NCBI RefSeq assembly: GCF_937920075.1
Contig: NZ_CALETI010000059.1
Location: 1 to 17,752 of the forward strand
Direction of reading: 5' to 3'
DNA: 17,752 nt
Source: an uncultured Agitococcus sp.
GTDB lineage: Bacteria; Pseudomonadota; Gammaproteobacteria; Pseudomonadales; Moraxellaceae
This document shows, piece by piece, positions 6,534-13,050 of this stretch. Under the pieces are notes generated by a model. It was given only the letters and a program-made list of their open reading frames with translations, was not told the origin of the DNA and did not search any database. The translations under genes were made by a program, and so were the position numbers. Within the stretch, counting starts at the first letter, position 1; every line of letters begins with the position of its first letter.

Positions 6534-7184
6534 ATGCGCGTGCTGAGTTTTGTCATTTTATCTTTACTGATGCAAGTCAGTTATGCTCAGCCTGAGTGGG
6601 AGCTTAGCAAAGAAGATACGCAGCGTAGTATTCAGGTATTTACCAGTTCTCAAGAAGATAGTTCGTATCACCAATTTAAAGCGGTAACGCTCGTCCCACA
6701 AAATCCACAAACGGTATTAGCAGTTTTGTCGGATATTCCTGCATGGCCACAATGGTTAGCACGGATTAAACAAGTCAAAGTCTTAAAAAAAGAAAAAGAC
6801 CGTAGTTGGGTCTATGTGGTTTATAAATTGCCTTATCCTTTTATTGAGCGTGATATGGTGGTTTACAATCAAGTGCAGTCATTGGTAACTGGTCAAATAA
6901 TCATCAAAACACAAGCCTTAAACAATTATCCAATGGCTGTTGAAAGTGATGTAAAACGGGTGCGTTTAACTAACTTTAAAAGTACGTGGCAACTCAGTCC
7001 CTTAGCTAAATCAGGGACAAAAGTGGAGTTGTGGGGCAGTGGTGATCCTGAAGGTTTTGTACCTGCCTTAATCTTTAACTATAATCTTCCCGATGAGCCT
7101 CTACAAAGTTTGCGTCAATTGCGCAAAATGCTCTTGCGTGATAAATATCAAAAAGAACACACCAGATTGTTGCCAAAATCTTAA
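6534..7184 (+). CDS. Secreted START-domain lipid-binding protein
   Basis: A 216-aa protein starting at the ATG at 6534. That start gives a clean signal peptide (MRVLSFVILSLLMQVSYA, cleavage expected before QPEW), whereas the frame open further upstream would bury it. The mature part fits a START/SRPBCC helix-grip fold: QFKAVTLVPQNPQTVLAVLSDIPAWPQWLARIKQ, then YVVYKLPYPFIERDMVV, which is characteristic of bacterial periplasmic START proteins, and a C-terminal helix with QSLRQLRKMLL. Such proteins are expected to hold a lipid or other hydrophobic ligand in a deep pocket; the ligand is unknown. It follows the 107-aa gene by 2 bp and is 94 bp upstream of an AdeT-like periplasmic protein. Confidence 0.8.
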   Translation: MRVLSFVILSLLMQVSYAQPEWELSKEDTQRSIQVFTSSQEDSSYHQFKAVTLVPQNPQTVLAVLSDIPAWPQWLARIKQVKVLKKEKDRSWVYVVYKLPYPFIERDMVVYNQVQSLVTGQIIIKTQALNNYPMAVESDVKRVRLTNFKSTWQLSPLAKSGTKVELWGSGDPEGFVPALIFNYNLPDEPLQSLRQLRKMLLRDKYQKEHTRLLPKS

Positions 7185-7278
7185 AATCAAACTATAACAA
7201 TCAATATTAATAAAAATTTAAATCAACAAATAAAACTGCCAATGACTTGGTTAGTCTTTTGATAAAAAAGGAAAATTT

Positions 7279-8382
7279 ATGTTTAAGTCTCTTTGTCAAT
7301 TTGCCAAAATTGCCCCTGCTGCCTTATTAATGTCACAAGCTTATGCTGCCGATTTATTGCCATTGGCTAAAGATGTTAAGCCGAATACAAAAGGCTTGCC
7401 ACCTGCTTTTGTTAAACCACTTAAAGTATCGATTTGTTTTTATGATATGCAAGGTTCAACAGGTGAGTTTTATAGTCGTGCTAAAGATTTGGGGTTAATT
7501 GCGCGTCGTTGGAATATTATTGCTGATTTTAAAGTGATTCCCGAAGAAGCAAAAGTTGCCGAAGCGTTTAAAGCAGGCAAATGTGATGCAGCAGTATTAT
7601 CAACACTTAGAGCGAAAGAGTTTAATAAATTTATGGGTAGTGTTGATGCGGTTGGGGCAATTCCTACCTATCAACATATGCGTTTGTTATTAAAGACTTT
7701 ATTTGATCCCAAATTAGAGCCATTAACCATATCTGGGCCTTATCAAATTGTCAGTATTTTCCCTGTTGGTGCACAATATTTACATATTAAAGATCATGCA
7801 GTAGAAGATATTGGCCAATTGGCAAGCAAAAAAGTCTCGGTGATTAATTGGGGGGATTCTTTAGCTTCTGCCATGCAAAAAGTCGGTTTTACGCCAATCA
7901 GTGGAGATGTTGGAGAGTTTACCAAGCCATTTAATGCCAATGAGGTAGATGCCTTAGTTGCACCAGCGATGGTGTATTGGCCTTATGAATTAAAACAAGG
8001 TTTAGGTGAAAAAGGGGGTATTTATAGTACACCGATTAATCAAATGACCGCTAGCTTAGTGATTAATCGTGAGTTATTACAGAAAAAAGCCCCTGATATT
8101 GATAATCGTGTTGCTGCTTTTAGGGCAATGACAGGTCAATTTATGGATGAAATGCTTGATAAGATTTTTAATACGATTGATAAAACCGAAAAAGATGTGC
8201 CCAAAAAATATTGGATGATTTTAGAGCCACAAAACGAGAAAAAATATCAAGAGGCTTTACGTCAAGCACGTATTCAATTAACCAAAGAAGGTGTGTATGA
8301 CGAAAAGATGATGAAAGTCTTAAAGAAAATTCGTTGTAAAATTGATGCTAATGCACCAGAGTGTAGTAGCAACGAAGAATAA
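7279..8382 (+). CDS. AdeT-like putative periplasmic solute-binding protein (DUF6091-type)
   Basis: A 367-aa protein with a signal peptide (residues about 1-23, ending SQAYA before ADLLPL), so it is exported. The body looks like a two-lobed solute-binding protein: KVSICFYDMQGSTGEFY, then FKAGKCDAAVLSTLRAKEFNKF, KKVSVINWGDSLASAMQKVGF and FNANEVDALVAPAMVYWPYEL, which recall TRAP/phosphonate-type binding proteins. It resembles Acinetobacter AdeT1/AdeT2 proteins, often annotated as RND efflux components although no membrane spans are present. A good ribosome site (AAGGAAAA) precedes the ATG. The C-terminus is lysine-rich, with two Cys (KIRCKIDANAPEC) that may form a disulfide. No transporter membrane subunit is encoded nearby and the ligand is unknown. 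Confidence 0.8.
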   Translation: MFKSLCQFAKIAPAALLMSQAYAADLLPLAKDVKPNTKGLPPAFVKPLKVSICFYDMQGSTGEFYSRAKDLGLIARRWNIIADFKVIPEEAKVAEAFKAGKCDAAVLSTLRAKEFNKFMGSVDAVGAIPTYQHMRLLLKTLFDPKLEPLTISGPYQIVSIFPVGAQYLHIKDHAVEDIGQLASKKVSVINWGDSLASAMQKVGFTPISGDVGEFTKPFNANEVDALVAPAMVYWPYELKQGLGEKGGIYSTPINQMTASLVINRELLQKKAPDIDNRVAAFRAMTGQFMDEMLDKIFNTIDKTEKDVPKKYWMILEPQNEKKYQEALRQARIQLTKEGVYDEKMMKVLKKIRCKIDANAPECSSNEE

Positions 8383-8386
8383 AACA

Positions 8387-8416
8387 AAAGGGCGGTTAAA
8401 CCGCCCTTTGTTTTTT
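8387..8416. terminator. Strong bidirectional terminator between the AdeT-like gene and dsbB
   Basis: AAAGGGCGG (8387-8395) and CCGCCCTTT (8401-8409) form a perfect GC-rich stem with loop TTAAA. On the plus strand it is followed by GTTTTTT; on the minus strand by a T-rich stretch (TTTTGTTTTA). The flanking genes converge, so it can end both transcripts. The plus-strand T-run touches the dsbB stop codon (8415-8417). Confidence 0.9.
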
Positions 8417-8906
8417 AATCTTTGCGAACTAACTGCCAAATCGCTAAACAGGCATAACCAACAAACATCACCAGTGTCCATTCGGGTAAACTAAAGCCTA
8501 AAAACGTCCAATCAACTTTGGCGCATTCACCAGAGCCACGAAAGACTTTTTGAATCACTTCTTGTAAAGGAAAAGTGTCCATCCAATAGTCCAAACCCGG
8601 CCCACAAGCAGGCACTTCATCAGCAGGTAAATGTTGCAACCACACATGACGACCTGCAACCGCTAAGCCCCATGCTGCGGACAAAATAGTTAAGCCTGCA
8701 TAAATACGACGACCTAACACCGCAGGATTATGAATAGCGGCAATTAAGGCAGTTACACCAATACCAATCACTGCGGTACGTTGAAAAATACACAAAGGAC
8801 AGGGTTCAAGATTTTGATAATGTTGTAAATACAACGCAAAAGCCATGCTAATACAGGTAAACACAAAAATAGCTAAATTCGTTAAACGTGGAGAGGGTAA
8901 AGTCAT
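8415..8906 (-). CDS. dsbB: Disulfide bond formation protein B (DsbB)
   Basis: An inner-membrane quinone reductase that reoxidises periplasmic DsbA and passes the electrons to ubiquinone or menaquinone. The 163-aa protein has four predicted membrane helices (about 10-28, 44-60, 67-86 and 142-160). The first catalytic pair is C36-P-L-C39, followed by the conserved Arg43, and the second pair is C101 and C128 in the large periplasmic loop. This full four-cysteine set is that of an active DsbB. The start gives the expected short cytoplasmic N-terminus. A palindromic element lies upstream, between it and gshA. dsbA is not in the window. Confidence 0.96.
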   Translation of the reverse strand: MTLPSPRLTNLAIFVFTCISMAFALYLQHYQNLEPCPLCIFQRTAVIGIGVTALIAAIHNPAVLGRRIYAGLTILSAAWGLAVAGRHVWLQHLPADEVPACGPGLDYWMDTFPLQEVIQKVFRGSGECAKVDWTFLGFSLPEWTLVMFVGYACLAIWQLVRKD

Positions 8907-8943
8907 GTGGTTGCTCTCAAAAAACGGCAGTAAGTTCTTTCTT

Positions 8944-9068
8944 GAGATAATGCTGGTCAGTTAAGAAAAAATGGGTACAACTACCCTTCGACTCCGCTCA
9001 GGGAACGTTTTTGCGTTGACTGAGCGGAGTCGAAGTCGGTAAAAAGCTTAACTGATTAGCATTACCTC
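8944..9068. repeat. 125-bp nested palindromic element (MITE/REP-like) between gshA and dsbB
   Basis: Outer imperfect inverted repeats of 22 bp lie at 8944-8965 and 9047-9068 (19 of 22 match; shared core TCAGTTAAG). Nested inside is a perfect 16-bp inverted repeat, CTTCGACTCCGCTCAG (8986-9001) and CTGAGCGGAGTCGAAG (9020-9035), with further AACG/CGTT pairing and a 6-nt loop. The inner palindrome matches a repeat type (TTCGACT.CGCTCAG) scattered in many bacterial genomes. No coding potential is seen. It occupies most of the 232-bp gap and may form a long RNA hairpin between the gshA and dsbB messages. Confidence 0.8.
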
Positions 9069-9138
9069 ATGGACTACATAAAACATTCCAACAAACTATT
9101 TCTAACTCAAAATAACGTAAGCCACAGTAAGAATACTG

Positions 9139-10698
9139 TTATTTAATATATTCTGCTAAAAACTCATCAAAACTGAGTGTGTCGCTGTCTTCAATCGCTT
9201 TTTGGGCAGCTAAGGACTCTTGCGCTTGCTCGGTAAACAAGGCCACTCGCTCAGCCGACAAAGGCTGACTTAAAAAGTAATCACGATGTTGTTCGGCAAT
9301 CGCTGCGCCAAAGGCAAAAAAGCTATTATTGTGTTTAGCCATTTCTGCCAACACTTGTGCGGCATAAGTCAGTTCAGGTTGTTCAACTTTCGCAATTTGT
9401 TGGTCGATAGATTCGCTATAACGGGTAGTTTGATGGGCATCATCCAACACTAAGGCAACAGCACGCATTTCATTTAATAAATTTAATGCTTGTGTTTTAA
9501 AGTCTGCGGCTTGGCCATTGATGGTCACTTGTAAGGCTGGCGCACGGCCTTGCTCAACCATTTGCTCTTGGCGAATAGACAATTCGTGGTATTCGTCTTC
9601 GGCAAAAAACTCACTGTCACTTAATACGCTATGTAAGGCATATACTTCTAAAAAGTGTGCGGTTGGCTTATCAATCCCAATGGGGCTAAATGGATTTAGG
9701 TCAACACAACGCATTTCGATGTATTCAATACCACGCGCTTTGAGAGCTTGGGTGGGTTTTTCGCCACGTTGAGTGGTTTGTTTGGGGCGAATTAAACCAT
9801 AATATTCATTTTCGATTTGCAAGACATTAGCATTCATTTGCTGATAAATGCCGTCTTTTTTCACGCCAATATCGGCAAACGGTGGATAGGGTGTGTGAAT
9901 GGCATTGCTTAAATTGTCAATATAATCAGGTAGATGGTTATAAGATACTTGTAAGTCACGTTGTACGGTATTTTGATAACCCAAACGGCTCATGCGTAAA
10001 GAAGTGGCATATGGCTGATAGAGTGTGCCTGCACTTAAACTGGCTAAGCCATGCTGACGGCCTAATAAGAAACAGGCACAGACCGCAGGACTTGCGCCTA
10101 ATAAATACAATAATAAAAAGCTATGGCGTTGAAAATTACGAATTAAGGCAAAATATTTTTCGTTAATAAATTCTTGAGGGTCTTGGTTGTTTTGGCTGGC
10201 TTGCTGCCATGCTTGCCAAAATTCGCTAGGGAATGACAAGTTATAGTGAATGCCTGCAATGGTTTGCATTTTGCGGCCATAACGCACGCCCAAGCCATGA
10301 CGATACAAGGTTTTGAGTTTGCCAATATTGGATTCGCCATAATATGCCAGTGGAATTTGGCTATCTTCTAAACCAATCATACAGGGCATAGAGTTAAGCC
10401 ATAAGCGTTCTTCGCCCATATTTTGATAACAAAAGCGATGTAAGTCTTCTAAAAAGTCCAACGTTTCATCAATGCTTTTGGTGGCAGGGGTAATCAGCTC
10501 GATTAAGGCTTCGGAATAATCGGTGGTGATGTGTGGATGGGTTAATGCTGAGCCTAAAGCACGTGGATGCTCGGTTTGGCTAATCATGCCCTCTTTGCTC
10601 ATGCGTAAGGCTTCTTTTTCTAAACCCCGACGCATATTTTTTAACACGGTGGCTTGAGGGCTTAACCAAGCAAGTTGTTGTTGCAATTGTGCGTTCAT
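9139..10698 (-). CDS. gshA: Glutamate-cysteine ligase, class I (GshA)
   Basis: Catalyses the ATP-dependent first step of glutathione synthesis, joining the gamma-carboxyl of glutamate to cysteine in the cytoplasm. The protein is 519 aa, the length of the E. coli-type enzyme. Visible landmarks are RRGLEKEALRM, with E27 and E29 at the positions of the metal-binding glutamates of E. coli GshA, then TTDYSEALIELITPAT, NSMPCMIG, the stretch YGRKMQTIAGIHYNLSFP with its conserved His, and IEMRCVDLNPFSPIGI. The ribosome site is weak (TAGAGA). A poor promoter (TTGCAA at 10756-10761 and CATAAA at 10733-10738, minus strand) is possible. gshB is not nearby. A 46-aa DUF2256 gene lies upstream on the same strand. 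Confidence 0.97.
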   Translation of the reverse strand: MNAQLQQQLAWLSPQATVLKNMRRGLEKEALRMSKEGMISQTEHPRALGSALTHPHITTDYSEALIELITPATKSIDETLDFLEDLHRFCYQNMGEERLWLNSMPCMIGLEDSQIPLAYYGESNIGKLKTLYRHGLGVRYGRKMQTIAGIHYNLSFPSEFWQAWQQASQNNQDPQEFINEKYFALIRNFQRHSFLLLYLLGASPAVCACFLLGRQHGLASLSAGTLYQPYATSLRMSRLGYQNTVQRDLQVSYNHLPDYIDNLSNAIHTPYPPFADIGVKKDGIYQQMNANVLQIENEYYGLIRPKQTTQRGEKPTQALKARGIEYIEMRCVDLNPFSPIGIDKPTAHFLEVYALHSVLSDSEFFAEDEYHELSIRQEQMVEQGRAPALQVTINGQAADFKTQALNLLNEMRAVALVLDDAHQTTRYSESIDQQIAKVEQPELTYAAQVLAEMAKHNNSFFAFGAAIAEQHRDYFLSQPLSAERVALFTEQAQESLAAQKAIEDSDTLSFDEFLAEYIK

Positions 10699-10842
10699 GG
10701 GTTTTCTCTATTTTGAAAGACAAATTTGTACATTTATGGGGGTGAAGGGGGAATTTTGCAAATGTTTTGTTGTAGATTGATGAAGGATGAGCTAATTGAT
10801 GATGTTATCTTTAATCTTCAGATGCGGGGCAGAGTAGGTTTA
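10699..10842. other. Intergenic region upstream of gshA
   Basis: Together with 10984-11092 this makes up the long gap between gshA and the SDR gene, broken only by the 46-aa DUF2256 gene on the minus strand. A plus-strand open frame at 10726-10956 is the antisense shadow of that gene and its leader and reads like random sequence. Nothing else is evident besides the weak gshA promoter noted with that gene. Confidence 0.5.
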
Positions 10843-10983
10843 TCACCGACTACGCCGACACCTTTCCGAACAATATTGCACCTCAGACCAACATTTTTCC
10901 CACTTTTTGCGCCACGAAAAAGGACGTTGGCAAACCACACAAATTTTAGTCGGTAAGTCGGCTTTAGCAATTCTTTTGGCCAT
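10843..10983 (-). CDS. DUF2256 small zinc-ribbon protein
   Basis: A 46-aa protein easily missed because of its size. It runs from the ATG at 10981-10983 to the TGA at 10843-10845, and an in-frame stop lies a few codons upstream, so the start is fixed. The sequence has C15-x2-C18, then RPFSWRKKWEKCW, then YC38-x3-C42 and a basic end RRSR. This is the DUF2256 signature, four cysteines around an invariant RPF-W-KKW core, which is expected to bind one zinc ion. The function of the family is unknown; in several bacteria such genes are near photolyase/cryptochrome genes, but none is visible here. It lies 144 bp upstream of gshA on the same strand and may share a transcript with it. Confidence 0.85.
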   Translation of the reverse strand: MAKRIAKADLPTKICVVCQRPFSWRKKWEKCWSEVQYCSERCRRSR

Positions 10984-10988
10984 CTTAT

Positions 10989-11083
10989 GACTTACGCGGT
11001 TATCGCTTATTTATTCGCATTGTCATCGTTTTCAACGATTTCATGCTCACAAAACGCGCTAATTTCGATGAAATGCGTAAGTC
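10989..11083. repeat. Possible MITE-like element with 9-bp terminal inverted repeats
   Basis: GACTTACGC (10989-10997) and GCGTAAGTC (11075-11083) are perfect inverted repeats bounding 95 bp. Inside is a hairpin, ATCGTT (11025-11030) and AACGAT (11034-11039), and ATTTC/GAAAT near 11065. GACTTACGC-type ends resemble terminal repeats of some insertion sequences and their small non-coding derivatives. There is no coding sequence inside and no obvious target duplication. It sits between the SDR and DUF2256 genes. Confidence 0.45.
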
Positions 11084-11092
11084 TTGCATACC

Positions 11093-11815
11093 TTAGCCCT
11101 TAGGTCTAAGCGTAGAGCGACCACCATCAACATGCAAAATTTGCCCTGTTAGCCAACTGCTATCACTGCTTAATAAAAAACACGCCAAAGCTGCAATATC
11201 GTCTGCTGTACCTAAACGTGGAATGGGGTGTAAATTGGCAATGGCTTCCGCCACAGTGGGATTATTGGTTAATGAAGCGGCTAAAGGTGTAGCGGTTAAT
11301 GAAGGCGCAATGGCATTGACCCGAATATGAGGCGCAAACTCTGCTGCTAAAGCCAAGGTTAAACCATTAACAGCCGCTTTAGCCATGCTAATTGACGCAT
11401 GACTACTAAAGCCTTGTTGGCTGGCAATACTCGAAAAAAACACTACGGAGGCTGAGCTATTCTTTTTCAAAACGGGAAAAGTCGCTTGTGCAGCTAAAGC
11501 AGCGCCAATACTGTTGACGGCATAATCTTGTTGAAAGTCTTCAATCGTTAGTCGGCGTAAAGGTTTTAGGTTAATGCTCCCCACCGCATACACCAAACCT
11601 GTCAATTGTTCACCTGCTTCGGCGGTTGCTTGGGCAAATAATTCAGGATGAGTCACATCACCACAGGTATAGCTTGCGCCTATCGTTTGGGCAAAGGCTG
11701 CCAATTTTTCAGCATCACGCCCCACTAAATGTAGGTGTTGGCCTTGTTGATGTAGGCGTTTAGCAATGGCTTGGCCAATGCCGCCGCTGCCACCATAAAT
11801 AAGCGTTGTTGCCAT
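11093..11815 (-). CDS. Atypical short-chain dehydrogenase/reductase family protein
   Basis: A 240-aa Rossmann-fold SDR. The nucleotide-binding motif GGSGGIG (8-14) and the GRD segment (32-34), which favours NADP(H), are present, as are the conserved Asn (N101 in AVNSIG), Ser129 in FFSSIAS and Lys146. The catalytic Tyr of YxxxK is missing: residue 142 is Ile (HASISMAK). The usual NNAG is replaced by YAVGS. The tail RVNAIAPSLTATPLA and the end ILHVDGGRSTLR are normal for classical SDRs. I recall a subfamily with HASIAAAK-like active sites, so the change may be conserved rather than a defect; chemistry cannot be assigned. It lies 82 bp downstream of the AraC-type regulator on the same strand and could be co-transcribed with it. 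Confidence 0.85.
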   Translation of the reverse strand: MATTLIYGGSGGIGQAIAKRLHQQGQHLHLVGRDAEKLAAFAQTIGASYTCGDVTHPELFAQATAEAGEQLTGLVYAVGSINLKPLRRLTIEDFQQDYAVNSIGAALAAQATFPVLKKNSSASVVFFSSIASQQGFSSHASISMAKAAVNGLTLALAAEFAPHIRVNAIAPSLTATPLAASLTNNPTVAEAIANLHPIPRLGTADDIAALACFLLSSDSSWLTGQILHVDGGRSTLRPKG

Positions 11816-11897
11816 GATGTCTAATACAGTCAGTGATTAATTTTTTAATTATTGACGCTAAAACAGTAAAAAGACACAAACAGAGCTTGGACAAATC

Positions 11898-12905
11898 TCA
11901 ACCACGTACTTGATAGGCTCTAGGTGTATAACCTGTCCATTGTTTAAAGGCACGAATAAACGCACTGGCTTCGGCAAAGCCTAAGTTTAGCGAAATTTCT
12001 TGTAAAGAAAGTTTGCCTTGTGCCAAATAATCAATCGCCAGATCACGGCGGATGGCATCTTTAATGCCTTGAAAACTACTACCTTCACTGATTAATTTGC
12101 GTCTTAAGGTTCGGCCTGTTAACCAAAAATGTTGAGCTACCACCTCTAAATCGGCAAAGTTATCTAAATCATGTTGCATTAATTCGCGTACTCGTTGGGT
12201 ATAACTGCCATGAAACACAGGCTTTACTAAAAAAGCGGCAGGTAAGGTGGGTAACAAAGCTTGTAACTCAGAGAGTTGGCGCACAATCGGCCTGTCTAGC
12301 CAACTGGCATCAAACAACAAAGCATCACGGCTTTGTTCAAATAACAAGGTACAAGGAAACAGCGTTGGGTATTCATGAACATGAGCAGGCGGTGAGTGCC
12401 TAAAGCTTGCCGCTTGCAAAGGAATCCGTTCACGAATCAGCCAACTGGCCAAACGGCTAGACATCACCAAAGAAAATTCTAATAAAAAATGCTGGTGGTC
12501 ATGGTTGGGTTGATTCAGGGTTAAGGATAATTGCGCTTGACCTTGTTTAACCTCTAGCCCAATTAACATATCGTGGGTTAATAAACGATAAAAGCGTGCA
12601 CATTGCTGCAAGGCTTCGCCCAAGGTTTTGCTATAAATTAATAATTCGGCCATTAGCGCAAAACTACCAATGGGGCAACGATGGGCAGTTAAGCCTAAAA
12701 ACTCATCGTCTAATAATCGCCAAAGGTGTTTGACCAATCTTGCATATTGGCTTGGCGGCAAACGAATGTCTGTTTGATTGATAATATCGGTTGAAAGCCC
12801 TGCTTGATGTAATAACTCATCGGCAACATAACCCTGAGCAACTGCGCCTGCTAAGGTCGCCGCAACATAATGGTTGGCGATAGTATGATGTTGGATTTTC
12901 ATCAT
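11898..12905 (-). CDS. AraC-family transcriptional regulator
   Basis: A 335-aa protein with the two-part layout of the OruR/ArgR-like AraC regulators. Residues about 20-205 are an arabinose-binding-type sensor domain (SFALMAELLIYSKTLGEALQ is typical), and about 235-335 form the double helix-turn-helix (DLEVVAQHFWLTGRTLRRKL, then LSLQEISLNLGFAEASAFIRAFKQWTGYTPRAYQ). It probably binds a small acyl or organic-acid effector; the ligand cannot be read from sequence. It is divergent from icmF with a 145-bp intergenic region, so control of icmF and of itself is likely. CATTCAT repeated at 12910 and 12930 (20-bp period) and TTGTC at 12939 and 12949 are possible sites. The start could also be the second Met, 3 bp downstream. 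Confidence 0.92.
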   Translation of the reverse strand: MMKIQHHTIANHYVAATLAGAVAQGYVADELLHQAGLSTDIINQTDIRLPPSQYARLVKHLWRLLDDEFLGLTAHRCPIGSFALMAELLIYSKTLGEALQQCARFYRLLTHDMLIGLEVKQGQAQLSLTLNQPNHDHQHFLLEFSLVMSSRLASWLIRERIPLQAASFRHSPPAHVHEYPTLFPCTLLFEQSRDALLFDASWLDRPIVRQLSELQALLPTLPAAFLVKPVFHGSYTQRVRELMQHDLDNFADLEVVAQHFWLTGRTLRRKLISEGSSFQGIKDAIRRDLAIDYLAQGKLSLQEISLNLGFAEASAFIRAFKQWTGYTPRAYQVRG

Positions 12906-12909
12906 GAAT

Positions 12910-13013
12910 CATTCATTAAAATAGTCATACATTCATCTTGTCCGTTTTTGTCAATTAATTCAACCTTTTTAACATTGTGCATTTTTTTACCATTGGCCAA
13001 ACTCAGCTATTAT
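12910..13013. promoter_or_regulatory. Divergent control region between the AraC-type gene and icmF
   Basis: It contains a direct repeat CATTCAT at 12910-12916 and 12930-12936 (two helical turns apart), a pair of TTGTC at 12939 and 12949, and a plausible icmF promoter: TTTACC (12986-12991), 16-bp spacer, TATTAT (13008-13013). icmF also has a clear ribosome site (GGGAG near 13035). The repeats are weak and short, so their link to the AraC-type protein is a guess. Confidence 0.4.
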
Positions 13014-13050
13014 TAAATAAAGCTCTGTTAACGATGGGAGTGGCCATTAA

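Noticed and set aside
9124..9139. ACAGTA/TACTGT hairpin at the gshA 3' end as a terminator
   Set aside because: The stem is only 6 AT-rich base pairs and no T-run follows on the minus strand.
10726..10956. Plus-strand open frame of 76 codons upstream of gshA
   Set aside because: It is antisense to the DUF2256 gene, has no ribosome site and has an improbable composition; the minus-strand gene explains the region.
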